NCBI GenBank assembly: GCA_900537185.1 | Contig: LS999826.1 | Location: 1,506,379-1,570,378 of the forward strand | Length of the DNA: 64,000 nt | Direction: 5' to 3' | Source of the DNA: Cytophagales bacterium Alg240-R148 | GTDB taxonomy: Bacteria; Bacteroidota; Bacteroidia; Cytophagales; Cyclobacteriaceae | In this document: positions 55,452 to 64,000 of the stretch, piece after piece | Layout: the number at the start of each line of letters is the position of its first letter | Position numbering within the stretch: position 1 is the first letter of the stretch | The notes under the pieces: model-generated | The model's database searches: none | Seen by the model: the letters and a program-made list of their open reading frames with translations, nothing else | What the model was told of the DNA's origin: nothing | Position numbers and translations under genes: made by a program

Positions 55452-56339
55452 CTAACAATCCTCCAACTCACAGTTTTCACCCTGTGCTTCAAACTCTATG
55501 GTAATGTGATTAATCGATTCATCTTTTAATTGTGTTCTTACTTGCTCTTTGAGCTTAGCTTGTTCTGAAAGTTTGTAGTCTTTATCTAGTCGAAGGTGAA
55601 GTGTAAGAATGTTGTACTGGCCGTCCATCGACCATGCGTGGCAGTCATGGATGTCAGTAACTTTTGATATGTTCTTGAGCTTTTGCCGAATGTCGTCAAT
55701 GGAAATTTCCTCGGGAATGCCCTGAAGAATTACTAAAAGGCTCTTTTTGAGGTTTTTGTAAACATTGTACAAAACAAAAAGCGAGATTAGTACTGAGAGT
55801 AACGGATCTATAAATGGTGCATCTGTATACATCATAATGACACTACCTATAAGAACGGCCACCCATCCTAAAACATCCTCCAATAGATGTAGTGAAACTA
55901 CCTTTTCATTTAGAGATTCCCCTTTACGGAGTTTGAAAACTGCCGCACCATTTACCACGATTCCCAAAATAGCGAGATAGAGCATCCCTTGAACATTGCT
56001 TTCTCCGGGATTGAATAGTTCAGGAATCGCCTTAGTAAGAATAAAGATTGATCCAGCCACCAATACGATAGAGTTGATAATAGCTCCAAGTAATGAAAAT
56101 CGTTTGTAACCGTACGAGAATGTTTTTGTTCTGCCCTTCTTTGATAGCTTCTGGAAATACCATGAAAGTCCTAAGCTGAAGCTATCTCCTAAATCATGTA
56201 GTGCATCTGAAAGGATCGCTAAACTATTGGTGTAAAGCCCTCCAATGATCTCAATAATGGTAAAGCTAAGATTGAGAAAGAAGGCAACTTTTACATTGCC
56301 CTCTGAGTGGTGATGTGAATGATCGTGATTATGTCCCAT
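55452..56339 (-). CDS. CDF family cation efflux protein (CzcD-type)
   Basis: This 295-residue transporter starts with a His-rich tail (GHNHDHSHHHSEG). It has six helices with the paired zinc-site motifs SDALHDLGDS (helix 2) and HLLEDVLGW (helix 5), and then a cytoplasmic ferredoxin-like domain (IHDCHAWSMDGQYNILTLHL). It exports Zn/Cd/Co-type ions against protons. The start overlaps the end of the DUF3703 gene by 11 bp. The ED of helix 5 replaces the more usual HD/AD, which may bear on metal choice. Confidence 0.88.
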   Translation of the reverse strand: MGHNHDHSHHHSEGNVKVAFFLNLSFTIIEIIGGLYTNSLAILSDALHDLGDSFSLGLSWYFQKLSKKGRTKTFSYGYKRFSLLGAIINSIVLVAGSIFILTKAIPELFNPGESNVQGMLYLAILGIVVNGAAVFKLRKGESLNEKVVSLHLLEDVLGWVAVLIGSVIMMYTDAPFIDPLLSVLISLFVLYNVYKNLKKSLLVILQGIPEEISIDDIRQKLKNISKVTDIHDCHAWSMDGQYNILTLHLRLDKDYKLSEQAKLKEQVRTQLKDESINHITIEFEAQGENCELEDC

Positions 56340-56712
56340 AGTTTTCTAGTCCTGCTTTTTTGAAAATTGATAGCAATTCTTCAGAAATTGGAAGTGGTTT
56401 TAAGGGGGGAATATTTGCGCCACCCGTATTGCCAATAGGTATTTTTCCAACAAACGATTTAACTCCACCAATCAAGAGTCTGGGAATTTGACCAATCACT
56501 TCTTTGGTGTCTTTGATGTGGATTCCGAATAAGAGCATTTTCCAGTGTACATAACTGTGATGGTATGGGTATGCCTGACCGATTATATGAGCACGCTCTA
56601 AATGATTCCATGCCGATTGAAGTTGCCCTGCATCGAAATGCCTTTTGTATTCCATCAATTCTTGATCGAAGTATGGGGCTAGATTTTTTGGCATTCTTGT
56701 ATATAGCTTCAT
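56329..56712 (-). CDS. DUF3703-type protein
   Basis: I chose ATG 56712 (127 residues): the frame upstream runs into the TonB receptor gene. The protein has the family look: KRHFDAGQLQSAWNHLERAHIIGQAY, H-x6-HSYVHWKML and GQIPRLLIGGVKSFVGKIPIGNTGG. DUF3703 genes commonly sit next to CDF exporters, as here (overlap with the CDF start). The many His suggest metal binding. Function unknown. Confidence 0.75.
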   Translation of the reverse strand: MKLYTRMPKNLAPYFDQELMEYKRHFDAGQLQSAWNHLERAHIIGQAYPYHHSYVHWKMLLFGIHIKDTKEVIGQIPRLLIGGVKSFVGKIPIGNTGGANIPPLKPLPISEELLSIFKKAGLENYGT

Positions 56713-56722
56713 GCTTACCTTT

Positions 56723-58873
56723 TTAAAGTTCAAAAATGAATCCTGCATTGATGATCCTTCCATCAGTTGGTGCCCAGATCTCTGGGAAGTCTGGTTTGAA
56801 ATGGGTGTCAACTTGGAAGTTCTCCAACCTATGTTGTCGTGTATCAGTGAAGTTTTCGAAATTGATATAAAGGCTTAGTTTGTTGATCTTACGCATGACC
56901 ATAAAACCCATCATCCAATAATCATCGGTTTGCGTTCGATCACTTCTGAATTGTGCCCCAGTGTAGTAAGCTTCATATCCAATTCGCCATTTATCTTCTA
57001 CTTCATACATCAGGACTGAACCGATATTGTGCTTGGGTGTGAGAGGCTTTTGCTCATTCAGATTATCGTACTTCAATCGGGTATTGATTAAAGCGTAATT
57101 GGCAAATAGCTTAAAATCACGATAGCCAAGTTTGATGTTGGTTTCTATTCCCTGTGTTGTTACTGGCCCATCTGCATTTTCATAAAAGAATTGCCCAGCA
57201 TTGTTCTCACGAAACACTAATGCATCATTGAGTCTTGTGTAGAAAAAGAGTTGATTGATAGATAGTGTCCACTCATCACCGAGTAATGTCTGATAGTTGA
57301 TGTCTAGGTTTCCACCAATGGATCGCTCAGCTTCTGTACTGGTGCTGATAGGTAAAATACCTTGATAGGTCAGGTTTTCGGCATCTTCCGTGAAGATAGT
57401 TGGGAGCTTGTAACCCAATCCACCACCGATACGGGTTGACCAAGAATCATTTATTTTCCGAAGAATTGAAAGTCTCGGTAAGGCAAAAAAACCATAGTCC
57501 AGATCATAGTCAAATCTCAGTCCTGTTTCTACTGCATATTTCTCAGAAAGATCAAACGTATTTTGGGTGAAGGCTCCAAAAGTAGTGTAGCTATAATCAC
57601 GTTCTAGCGAATCAAACGGGTTCTCATCAAATTGATCTGTGTACAGATTCACTCCTGAAATCCAGCTGGATCGAGAGGTGCCATAGTTATAGGCGACCTC
57701 ACTAAAAGATGACCATTGCTTACCCATGAATATGAAATCAGGTTCTGTAATCTCACGCTCGAAATAGGTGAGGCTATTTTTGATACTAAGCGACTTGTTC
57801 TCAGCTATTTGGTTTTGATAGGTCAATTGATAAGATAGTCTATCCGATTCATTTTCCTCAGTGAATTGATGAATACCGTTTTCATCATTATTTATCACTT
57901 CCATATCACCACCTAATCGATTCTCTACTGTACCATTTAATGTCAAGCGTAAGCTTGATTTTTCATTCGGGTAATAGAAAAACGAGGGGTTGAGGGTTAG
58001 ACTCCTGATTCTCGGAATGTCGCTAAAGTCATCATTATTGGGGTCGTATGCTTCCTGTCGATTAGCCGAAGCATAGAATGTGAGTCCAAGTTTATTGAAT
58101 CGCTCTGCATAGAATCCGTTGAGCGTTGTTCCCAAGGCTTGTGTTTGATCCACCATCAGCCTAAGTTTTCTTTCTTCTTGTGGCGTGTACGTCACGAGGT
58201 TGATCAAACCAGCAATAGCACCCCCTCCAAATAAAGTAGAGTTACTCCCTTTGATCACTTCCACCTGTCGCAAGTCCAATGGTGGTATCTGCATGATACT
58301 AAGCCCGCTAGAAAATCCTCCGAATAGGGGGAAACCATCTTTCAGAATTTGGGTGTACCGGCCGTCCAAACCTTGTATTCTGATACTTTGATTGGCTGAA
58401 CTGGCGGATGTCTGCTGCATCTGGATGCCCGTGCTTTCACGCAACACCATAGCAATATTGGAGGATTTCATGATGGCTTTTTCTTCCAATTCCTCTGAGC
58501 TTATGGCCTCTATTCGAGTTGGGATGTCGTCAATGGTTCTGCTGCTCCGAGTAGATGTTACAATGACTTCTTCGAGTTCTTCACCTTCAACTAATTCAAT
58601 GATTTGAACATCGGTCAAAGGGAAAATGTATGTTTGTTTGAATGGGCGATAACCCACAAAAGAAACAGAAACCTGAATGGTATCTGTATCAATATTGGGT
58701 ATCTCAACATAACCACTGAGGTTTGCAACAGCTCCTTTTGTGGAGCTTATTTTTACTGTTGCTCCTAATAGTGGTTCGTTTTCTTCCGCATCTACGACAC
58801 GGGCTTTAAACGTATTTTGGGCTTGTGCTAATGTTCCGGTCAGGATCATCAGCCATAGAAGTATGTATTTCAT
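56723..58873 (-). CDS. TonB-dependent outer membrane receptor
   Basis: This 716-residue receptor has a signal peptide (cleavage after LAQAQ) and a carboxypeptidase-regulatory-like beta domain (about 22-100, VRVVDAEENEPLLGATV-like). The plug follows (SIRIQGLDGRYTQILKDGFP ... EVIKGSNSTLFGGGAIAGLINL), and then a beta-barrel ending in phenylalanine (NAGFIFEL-type end). The substrate is probably a metal complex given the adjacent DUF3703, CDF and DUF6660 genes, but this is inference. Confidence 0.88.
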   Translation of the reverse strand: MKYILLWLMILTGTLAQAQNTFKARVVDAEENEPLLGATVKISSTKGAVANLSGYVEIPNIDTDTIQVSVSFVGYRPFKQTYIFPLTDVQIIELVEGEELEEVIVTSTRSSRTIDDIPTRIEAISSEELEEKAIMKSSNIAMVLRESTGIQMQQTSASSANQSIRIQGLDGRYTQILKDGFPLFGGFSSGLSIMQIPPLDLRQVEVIKGSNSTLFGGGAIAGLINLVTYTPQEERKLRLMVDQTQALGTTLNGFYAERFNKLGLTFYASANRQEAYDPNNDDFSDIPRIRSLTLNPSFFYYPNEKSSLRLTLNGTVENRLGGDMEVINNDENGIHQFTEENESDRLSYQLTYQNQIAENKSLSIKNSLTYFEREITEPDFIFMGKQWSSFSEVAYNYGTSRSSWISGVNLYTDQFDENPFDSLERDYSYTTFGAFTQNTFDLSEKYAVETGLRFDYDLDYGFFALPRLSILRKINDSWSTRIGGGLGYKLPTIFTEDAENLTYQGILPISTSTEAERSIGGNLDINYQTLLGDEWTLSINQLFFYTRLNDALVFRENNAGQFFYENADGPVTTQGIETNIKLGYRDFKLFANYALINTRLKYDNLNEQKPLTPKHNIGSVLMYEVEDKWRIGYEAYYTGAQFRSDRTQTDDYWMMGFMVMRKINKLSLYINFENFTDTRQHRLENFQVDTHFKPDFPEIWAPTDGRIINAGFIFEL

Positions 58874-58917
58874 TTATATGAATTCTTAGTCTTTATTAAT
58901 GAATAAACTTGATAGGA

Positions 58918-59238
58918 TTAGGCTACTAGGTTTGATTCATTAAAAGGCGGAGGGTCCCAGATAGAAAAAGAAATTCTGGATAAAATTGGAAATGACTTAT
59001 CCGATGGATGACTACTGAAAGAAACGAATGTTTTCAGGCAAAATGTGCAGTGCTGTGTAACGTGAGAATGGCAGCAATGACACGTACAAAATGGAGAACA
59101 TAGATCATGTTGATCGGTATCTTGATGATTGTCGTGTGATTCTATGGAAACAGCCTCATTCGTGCTTGGCTCGTCTGCACATGGCAATAACGCCATGGAC
59201 AGAATTAGAAGTGATAATATGAATGATGTAACCTTCAC
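58918..59238 (-). CDS. DUF6660-type small exported protein
   Basis: I chose the GTG at 59238 (106 residues) because it puts the signal peptide (VTSFILSLLILSMALLPCAD) at the N-terminus and avoids overlapping the Fur gene. The mature part is rich in Cys and His (HDNHQDTDQHDLCSPFCTCHCCHSHV) and probably binds metal in the periplasm. Such proteins often stand beside metal TonB receptors; here the receptor follows after 44 bp. Confidence 0.7.
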   Translation of the reverse strand: MKVTSFILSLLILSMALLPCADEPSTNEAVSIESHDNHQDTDQHDLCSPFCTCHCCHSHVTQHCTFCLKTFVSFSSHPSDKSFPILSRISFSIWDPPPFNESNLVA

Positions 59239-59281
59239 AATACAATGATATGAAGGAAGCAGTGCAACCTGTTTGCAAAGT

Positions 59282-59689
59282 TTAGGAGCAGTTTGCGCAA
59301 GTGCCTTTGTACACCATACTTGCACTAGCTGCCTTGAAACCTGAAGGGATTTGTGTTTGGGGTATTTTGGATTGTGTTAGGCAATAAGTCTCATCACATT
59401 TGATGCAATGAAAATGAATGTGCTGGTCTTGGGGTTCGCATTCACAGCCTTCCTCACAGAGCGCATACTTGACTGATCCTGTGCCATCATCAATACTGTG
59501 AATCAGCTTCTTATCTTCAAATGTTTTGAGCGTACGGTAAAGCGTAGCTTTATCGGCTTGTTCAAACTTTGCATCCAAATCACTCAAACTGATAGCAGAA
59601 CCAGATTCAACCAGTTTTCTGAGCACCAAAAGGCGCATTGTGGTGGGTTTGATTTTTCTCTTTTCAAGTCTGTTTTCTAATTCGCTCAT
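59282..59689 (-). CDS. Fur-family metalloregulator
   Basis: I chose ATG 59689 (135 residues), whose ATGA overlaps the Argonaute stop. The winged helix (SAISLSDLDAKFEQADKATLYRTLKTFEDKKLI) is followed by the Fur dimer domain with HIHFHCIKCDETYCL and a terminal CANC, the two CxxC zinc pairs. The sensory metal (Fe, Zn or other) cannot be told. It precedes the DUF6660/TonB genes and probably controls metal uptake or efflux there. Its overlap with a defence gene is odd. Confidence 0.87.
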   Translation of the reverse strand: MSELENRLEKRKIKPTTMRLLVLRKLVESGSAISLSDLDAKFEQADKATLYRTLKTFEDKKLIHSIDDGTGSVKYALCEEGCECEPQDQHIHFHCIKCDETYCLTQSKIPQTQIPSGFKAASASMVYKGTCANCS

Positions 59690-61785
59690 AAAAACCAAAG
59701 GTTGTCTTTTCCAAATTCAGGTATTTCATTGCCATCAAAATGAGGGAGCATTTCTGCGACCATTTCAGGGTATTTGATGGTCACTGGTAAGTTCTGTTGC
59801 CTTACTGATTTCCAATACATTCTGCTGAACTCATATACCTGGTCAATCAATTCTTTCACGGTCTTATATTCGTCAACAAGTTCTTTTTCTGTACAAAATA
59901 TTTTCAGCTTAATCGGGAATGGAAAGCCGTCATGGAAGCTGTAGAATTTCGGGTTGTAGCGTGTATTGTTGAAAAGCAGGAACTTGTTGTATCCAACCTT
60001 TATGAAAGTGCCACTCATTGGCATAAGGTCTTTCCAACTGTTATCAAATGCAACAATGTCCGAGGATTCTGTCTTGTTGATGGAAACTATAAATACTGGA
60101 ATGTCTAATCCAAGGTCTTTGAGGCCGTCTTCTATCGGTTGTAGTTCATCTTGCCTCATACTCTTGTAGAAGTGGATCACAAGCCGTTTGATGCCTGTAT
60201 TGACATTTGCATACTCTTTTACTGCTCTGATAATCGAACCTGCTAACTCCTTTGTTTGGTCTTTTTGGAAGCACTCAAAACGGTTGAATTTCCCATTATT
60301 AGCGAAGCTAAAAGCACTGCCAATATATTGTATATCCACCTCTGAGTTTCTGAATGCTCCAATCCCTACAATCAATTCGTTCTTGAGCTTTGTATCCAGC
60401 TTCCAAGGGATGCCGTTCAATTTGGCTAAAATGGCAATTGCAATATTCGGTAAGCTGTAGTAGTACTTTTCATTAGTCATTACCTTTTCTCCATCAATTA
60501 CCTGTGAGGATACACCTTCCTTTAAAAGCAATTCTTTCAGCTTGTAGTATATCTTCCTTCTTGATTTGTCTGGTGAGTTCTTGGAGAATGGACTGATATA
60601 AATGGCGATGTACTGAATATCTGATTCAAAGTGTTTGTTGGTAACCGCTTCATAGATTTCTGGCCATGGATTGTCTCTGTCTTCAAATCTTATACTGAAC
60701 CCTTTTTCAGTATGATAAGGCGTATGAATAAACTTGGTCAATCCTTTGAAGCCAAATTCTGATCCTTTGAAATAACCGTCCATCTTCTGGGCGATGTGTT
60801 GATCATCTTTATGGAAGATGAAAAAGAAGTGGATTTTAGAAGTAGAGCTGAAATCAAAGGGGCCATGCTCTTTCATTCCATCCATTGGCACAATACCAGA
60901 CTTTTGTTCACCGAATAAAAGGCGGTTACTGGAATTATTGACTGACCCGATATTGATTTTATTAACTGGTATGAATCCATTGGAGGTAATTGGAATGATT
61001 GCTTTGAACTCCTCTGTATTCAGGTATTGATTGTAGAACTTGTCGATTCCCTCTCTAAACTTTTTGTACTTATTGGTTTTGTCCGGGGCTTCCGTTCCTT
61101 GCATTAATGCATCTCTGATTTCGAAATTCCATACTGGATACACCTTGTCATATTCTCTTTTGCCGCTATCAGGTAACTCATCAAAACGGTACAGACCCTT
61201 TTCGTACACTACCCAATTAATATCTGTCGGTGAAACATCCTCTAATAGGGTGGATACAGGAACTTTGAAGATTTTGGATTTACCTTCAAATGTCACCAAC
61301 AATTCCAAACTATCAGAAACGGTCTTAAACTGCACTTTGAGTGAGAAGCGGTCGAATATCTTGTACTGGCCAGTGGTGTCTTGTTTGGTGCTTGGAAGCC
61401 AAACTTCTGTATCATTTATAAAATTGGGCTTTACTAAAAATCCTTTCCCTTTGAAATGGCTATGAATGAGCGAATTGTAATATCGCTTTAATACTGAAGT
61501 GGAAAAGGTAGAATTACGGATTGTATATGAACGTTCTTCACCTTGCTCATTTGTCTTGGTTTCAAACTGTGGACTTGTCGGTTTTGATACTGCTAAGAAA
61601 CCTTCCTGCTCAACAGTAAATGATGTGTAATAGTGGTCTTGCTCTCCATACTTTTCAATAACCTCATCAGGTACAAGCGATTTGTACATCCTTGTGAGGT
61701 TGGCATGTTCCTGGTCAGTGAAGTAAAAGGTTTGTTCTTCCTTAGGGTGATTGAATCTGAGTATGTTGAAACAATGGTTAGGCAT
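59686..61785 (-). CDS. Prokaryotic Argonaute (PIWI protein), predicted catalytically inactive
   Basis: This 699-residue protein has a MID domain (about 385-465) with the 5'-phosphate pocket pattern YYKLKELL...GVSSQVI...NIAIAILAKL, then a PIWI domain (about 470-699). The catalytic DEDX residues are not found. The first Asp position reads VGIG476AF; the third motif reads VIHFYKSM, without Asp; the last reads VTIKYPEM. The N-terminal half has no obvious nuclease. Inactive long Argonautes usually recruit a partner effector. Its start overlaps the stop of a type I restriction R subunit by one base (TAATG), so partner function is likely. Confidence 0.82.
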   Translation of the reverse strand: MPNHCFNILRFNHPKEEQTFYFTDQEHANLTRMYKSLVPDEVIEKYGEQDHYYTSFTVEQEGFLAVSKPTSPQFETKTNEQGEERSYTIRNSTFSTSVLKRYYNSLIHSHFKGKGFLVKPNFINDTEVWLPSTKQDTTGQYKIFDRFSLKVQFKTVSDSLELLVTFEGKSKIFKVPVSTLLEDVSPTDINWVVYEKGLYRFDELPDSGKREYDKVYPVWNFEIRDALMQGTEAPDKTNKYKKFREGIDKFYNQYLNTEEFKAIIPITSNGFIPVNKINIGSVNNSSNRLLFGEQKSGIVPMDGMKEHGPFDFSSTSKIHFFFIFHKDDQHIAQKMDGYFKGSEFGFKGLTKFIHTPYHTEKGFSIRFEDRDNPWPEIYEAVTNKHFESDIQYIAIYISPFSKNSPDKSRRKIYYKLKELLLKEGVSSQVIDGEKVMTNEKYYYSLPNIAIAILAKLNGIPWKLDTKLKNELIVGIGAFRNSEVDIQYIGSAFSFANNGKFNRFECFQKDQTKELAGSIIRAVKEYANVNTGIKRLVIHFYKSMRQDELQPIEDGLKDLGLDIPVFIVSINKTESSDIVAFDNSWKDLMPMSGTFIKVGYNKFLLFNNTRYNPKFYSFHDGFPFPIKLKIFCTEKELVDEYKTVKELIDQVYEFSRMYWKSVRQQNLPVTIKYPEMVAEMLPHFDGNEIPEFGKDNLWFL

Positions 61786-64000
61786 TATTTAGGTCTGTTT
61801 TGGGGAATAGTTTGCTGCTTCCAAATCTTATCAAATACAAAGTCTAGATACTGTCGTTTGAAGTCTGGATCGTCCGTGAATTTCTTGTACAAATCAGTGT
61901 ATTGAAAAATCACATCCTGCATTAAATCTTCTACTTTTTTATCAGAAGTGATTTTTGCGTTCTGTTTGTCGCTGTTTTTTACGGCATTAACTGTAGCTTC
62001 ATCACGGGCAAAATCTGCAGGCAACTGCTCAAACAGGAAATTCTTTACCTTATCATCATCAGTCCAGTTATCAATACCAAACTTTGTATTAAACTCTTTG
62101 AGGATAGCATCCAACTCATTAAAGCCGGGCTCACCTTTTGTTCCTTTCATTACTGGTGGTGTAGGGTCTAATTCTTCATTACCACTTAGTTTGATATTTT
62201 CCTGAGTTGTTCGGGTTAGTCTATAACTATCCAAGTCTATTGCTTTCAGAATGCCTTTGGCTAAATCCTCAATTTCATCTGGTTTGATTTTTGGAATCAG
62301 GAATTTTAGAAACCAATACAACCTTTCCCAATAGGAATTATTGAAGGAAAGCAGCTTAGAAAGGAAGGCATACATTCTAAAAAAGGATTTCGCCTTTACA
62401 TAGAAATTAATCTGGGCATCTTCATTTAATTCATTTTTATACTCCGCAACGCACTTATCAATGATTGGGTCTAATTCCTGTCTTTCCGCTTCTTTGAAAT
62501 ACAATTCGGTGAAGTTTACCACATCATCCTGTGAATAGACCTGAGCTTTGTCCAAAGCATCCTGTAGGTCATTTAGTTTGTTTGCATCTGTTTCCTCACT
62601 AAGGATAGTGGTAGTATAGAAAGGCTCAAATGCCTTTTTAATATCTTCTGTGGTATTAAAGAAATCCATTACAAATGTGTCTTCTTTGTAAGGTTTGTAT
62701 GCTCTATTGAGTCTCGATAAGGTTTGTACAGCCTGAACATCCGCTAATTTTTTATCTACATACATGGTATGCAAGAGCGGTTGGTCGAATCCTGTTTGAA
62801 ACTTATTGGCTACTATCAGAAAGCGGTATTCTTTTTTCTTAAACTCGGTTGGAATGTCATTGCTCGGGAAACCGTTTAATCTAGCCTCATCCCAATCTTC
62901 TCCGTCTATTTCTTTTGTGCCTGAAAAAGCGACAATGGCTTTGTAAGGTGAGTTTATTTCTTTCATGTATTCTTTGAAAGCCTGATAGTAAAGAATGGCG
63001 TTTTTAATGCTTTTGCAAACAACCATCGCTTTTGCCTGACCATTGATGAGCTTTCTAATATCCGCATGGAAATGGTCTAACATTATTTTAGATTTTTCCA
63101 TGATGGAGAAAGGATGGCTTTCTACATAAGCACGTAATTTCTTGTTGGCTTGGCGAGTTTCAAATTCAGGGTTATCTTCAACCGCTTTATCTAATTTGTA
63201 ATAGGATTGATAAGTGGTATAATTCTTTAGTACATCAAGAATAAATTCTTCCTCGATGGCTTGCTTCATGGTATAATTATCAAAAGCAATGAATTTACCT
63301 TCGGCTGTCTTTTCACCGAAGGTTTCTAGGGTCTTGTTTTTTGGGGTGGCCGTAAATGCAAAGTAGCTACCGTTTTTAAGCATTTTACGGTTCTCAATCA
63401 ATTCATTGATAATATCTTCAGATGAAGGGGGCTCTTTTTCTTCACCGTAGGCCTCTTCTTTATCGGAAAGGACCCAATTCATTTTGCTGGCCGTTTCACC
63501 ACTTTGGCTACTGTGGGCTTCATCAATGATGATTGCAAACTTCTTTGCCTGTAATGTTCCAATTTCATCTATTATGAATGGGAATTTTTGAACTGTGGTT
63601 ACAATAATTTTCTTTCCATCTTCAAGGGCTTGCTTTAATTGACTGCTACCTTTATCTATGGCTTCAACCACGCTGCTGACCTGAGCAAATTGTTTGATAT
63701 TATCTCTAATCTGCTTATCTAAAACACGCCTGTCTGTCACCACAATAACACTATCAAAAACGGTCTCAGTATTCTCGCTATCATGTAAACTCACCAACTG
63801 GTGAGCTAACCAAGTAATTGAATTTGATTTGCCTGAACCGGCTGAATGCTGAATAAGGTATTTTTGGCCAACACCGTTTTCTTTGGAATGGTGCAGTAGC
63901 TTTTTTACTGCTCTGAGCTGGTGGTATCTTGGAAAAATGAGTTTGCGTTTGATTTTCCCTGTGTCTTCATCCTTTTCTTCAACAATTTGAGCAAAGTTCT
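61785..64000 (-). CDS. hsdR: Type I restriction enzyme R subunit (HsdR), 5' end outside window
   Basis: About 738 residues are visible; the N-terminal nuclease domain would lie beyond base 64000. Motifs of the SF2 translocase appear in order: Walker A HSAGSGKSNS (around 63835), VTDRRVLDKQI, DEAH (IIDEAHSSQSGE), FTATPKNKT, and motif VI QTLSRLNRAYK. The C-terminal helical part (from about 62500) binds the rest of the complex in known enzymes. HsdM and HsdS are not in the window. The gene is coupled to the Argonaute gene (one-base overlap). Confidence 0.88.
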   Translation of the reverse strand, partial: NFAQIVEEKDEDTGKIKRKLIFPRYHQLRAVKKLLHHSKENGVGQKYLIQHSAGSGKSNSITWLAHQLVSLHDSENTETVFDSVIVVTDRRVLDKQIRDNIKQFAQVSSVVEAIDKGSSQLKQALEDGKKIIVTTVQKFPFIIDEIGTLQAKKFAIIIDEAHSSQSGETASKMNWVLSDKEEAYGEEKEPPSSEDIINELIENRKMLKNGSYFAFTATPKNKTLETFGEKTAEGKFIAFDNYTMKQAIEEEFILDVLKNYTTYQSYYKLDKAVEDNPEFETRQANKKLRAYVESHPFSIMEKSKIMLDHFHADIRKLINGQAKAMVVCKSIKNAILYYQAFKEYMKEINSPYKAIVAFSGTKEIDGEDWDEARLNGFPSNDIPTEFKKKEYRFLIVANKFQTGFDQPLLHTMYVDKKLADVQAVQTLSRLNRAYKPYKEDTFVMDFFNTTEDIKKAFEPFYTTTILSEETDANKLNDLQDALDKAQVYSQDDVVNFTELYFKEAERQELDPIIDKCVAEYKNELNEDAQINFYVKAKSFFRMYAFLSKLLSFNNSYWERLYWFLKFLIPKIKPDEIEDLAKGILKAIDLDSYRLTRTTQENIKLSGNEELDPTPPVMKGTKGEPGFNELDAILKEFNTKFGIDNWTDDDKVKNFLFEQLPADFARDEATVNAVKNSDKQNAKITSDKKVEDLMQDVIFQYTDLYKKFTDDPDFKRQYLDFVFDKIWKQQTIPQNRPK

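Noticed and set aside
59686-61785. PIWI-RE family assignment
   Set aside because: That family is linked to a DinG-type helicase and has its own R/E motif; here the partner is HsdR and the MID pattern fits ordinary prokaryotic Argonautes.

Overview
The window looks like the chromosome of a member of the Bacteroidota, probably a marine or soil Cytophagales-type bacterium. The evidence is a LytS/LytTR two-component pair, a TonB-dependent receptor with a carboxypeptidase-regulatory-like N-terminus, families I associate mainly with this phylum (DUF6266, DUF6624, DUF6943, GDCCVYCSYG, HYC_CC_PP, DUF3347), weak ribosome binding sites and an AT-rich composition. These family names come from recognising motifs by eye; no search was run.

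Layout. 1-2.4 kb: 5' three quarters of a secreted redoxin / cytochrome c / copper monooxygenase fusion with an FNR-like palindrome upstream. 3.5-11 kb: a TolB/TPR regulator diverging from a tannase/feruloyl esterase, MarC, a degenerate alkylsulfatase-like protein, a small MscS channel and a second MarC; the same 13-bp palindrome (CCGTAACATACGG) precedes both halves. 12.5-20.5 kb: housekeeping and hypothetical genes (DUF6624 protein, LytS/LytTR pair, two small secreted proteins, a cytochrome-oxidase-I-like membrane fragment, a calcineurin-type phosphatase) separated by four clusters (about 1 to 1.5 kb each) of one non-coding repeat family that carries covarying hairpins.

20.6-33.9 kb is the most unusual part. 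A WYL regulator diverges from an RtcB RNA ligase followed by two small nucleotidyltransferases (the second split by an in-frame TAA). Behind them lies a tRNA-like array, then a RING-like/TerD-like protein, a small protein and a 1669-residue DUF4132 protein. The array starts with a tRNA-Arg(UCU) that is perfect once a 46-nt insertion in its anticodon stem is removed. Two copies of one 9-5-9 palindrome stand before rtcB and before the tRNA array, which links both units to one regulator. I propose a tRNA splicing/repair or tRNA-decoy system built around RtcB.

34-59.3 kb: a heavy-metal island, all on the minus strand. Two diverged ArsR-MerTP-GDCC modules with matching tandem operators flank a copper-efflux block (CusA/CusB/TolC-type pump, CopB- and CopA-type P-ATPases, PepSY, DUF2911, DUF3347 and heme-binding proteins, a chaperone, and an AraC regulator with a metal-binding N-terminus). 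CDF exporters, a TonB receptor and a Fur regulator accompany them. 59.7-64 kb: a prokaryotic Argonaute with no visible PIWI catalytic residues, translationally coupled to a type I restriction (HsdR) subunit that runs off the window end.
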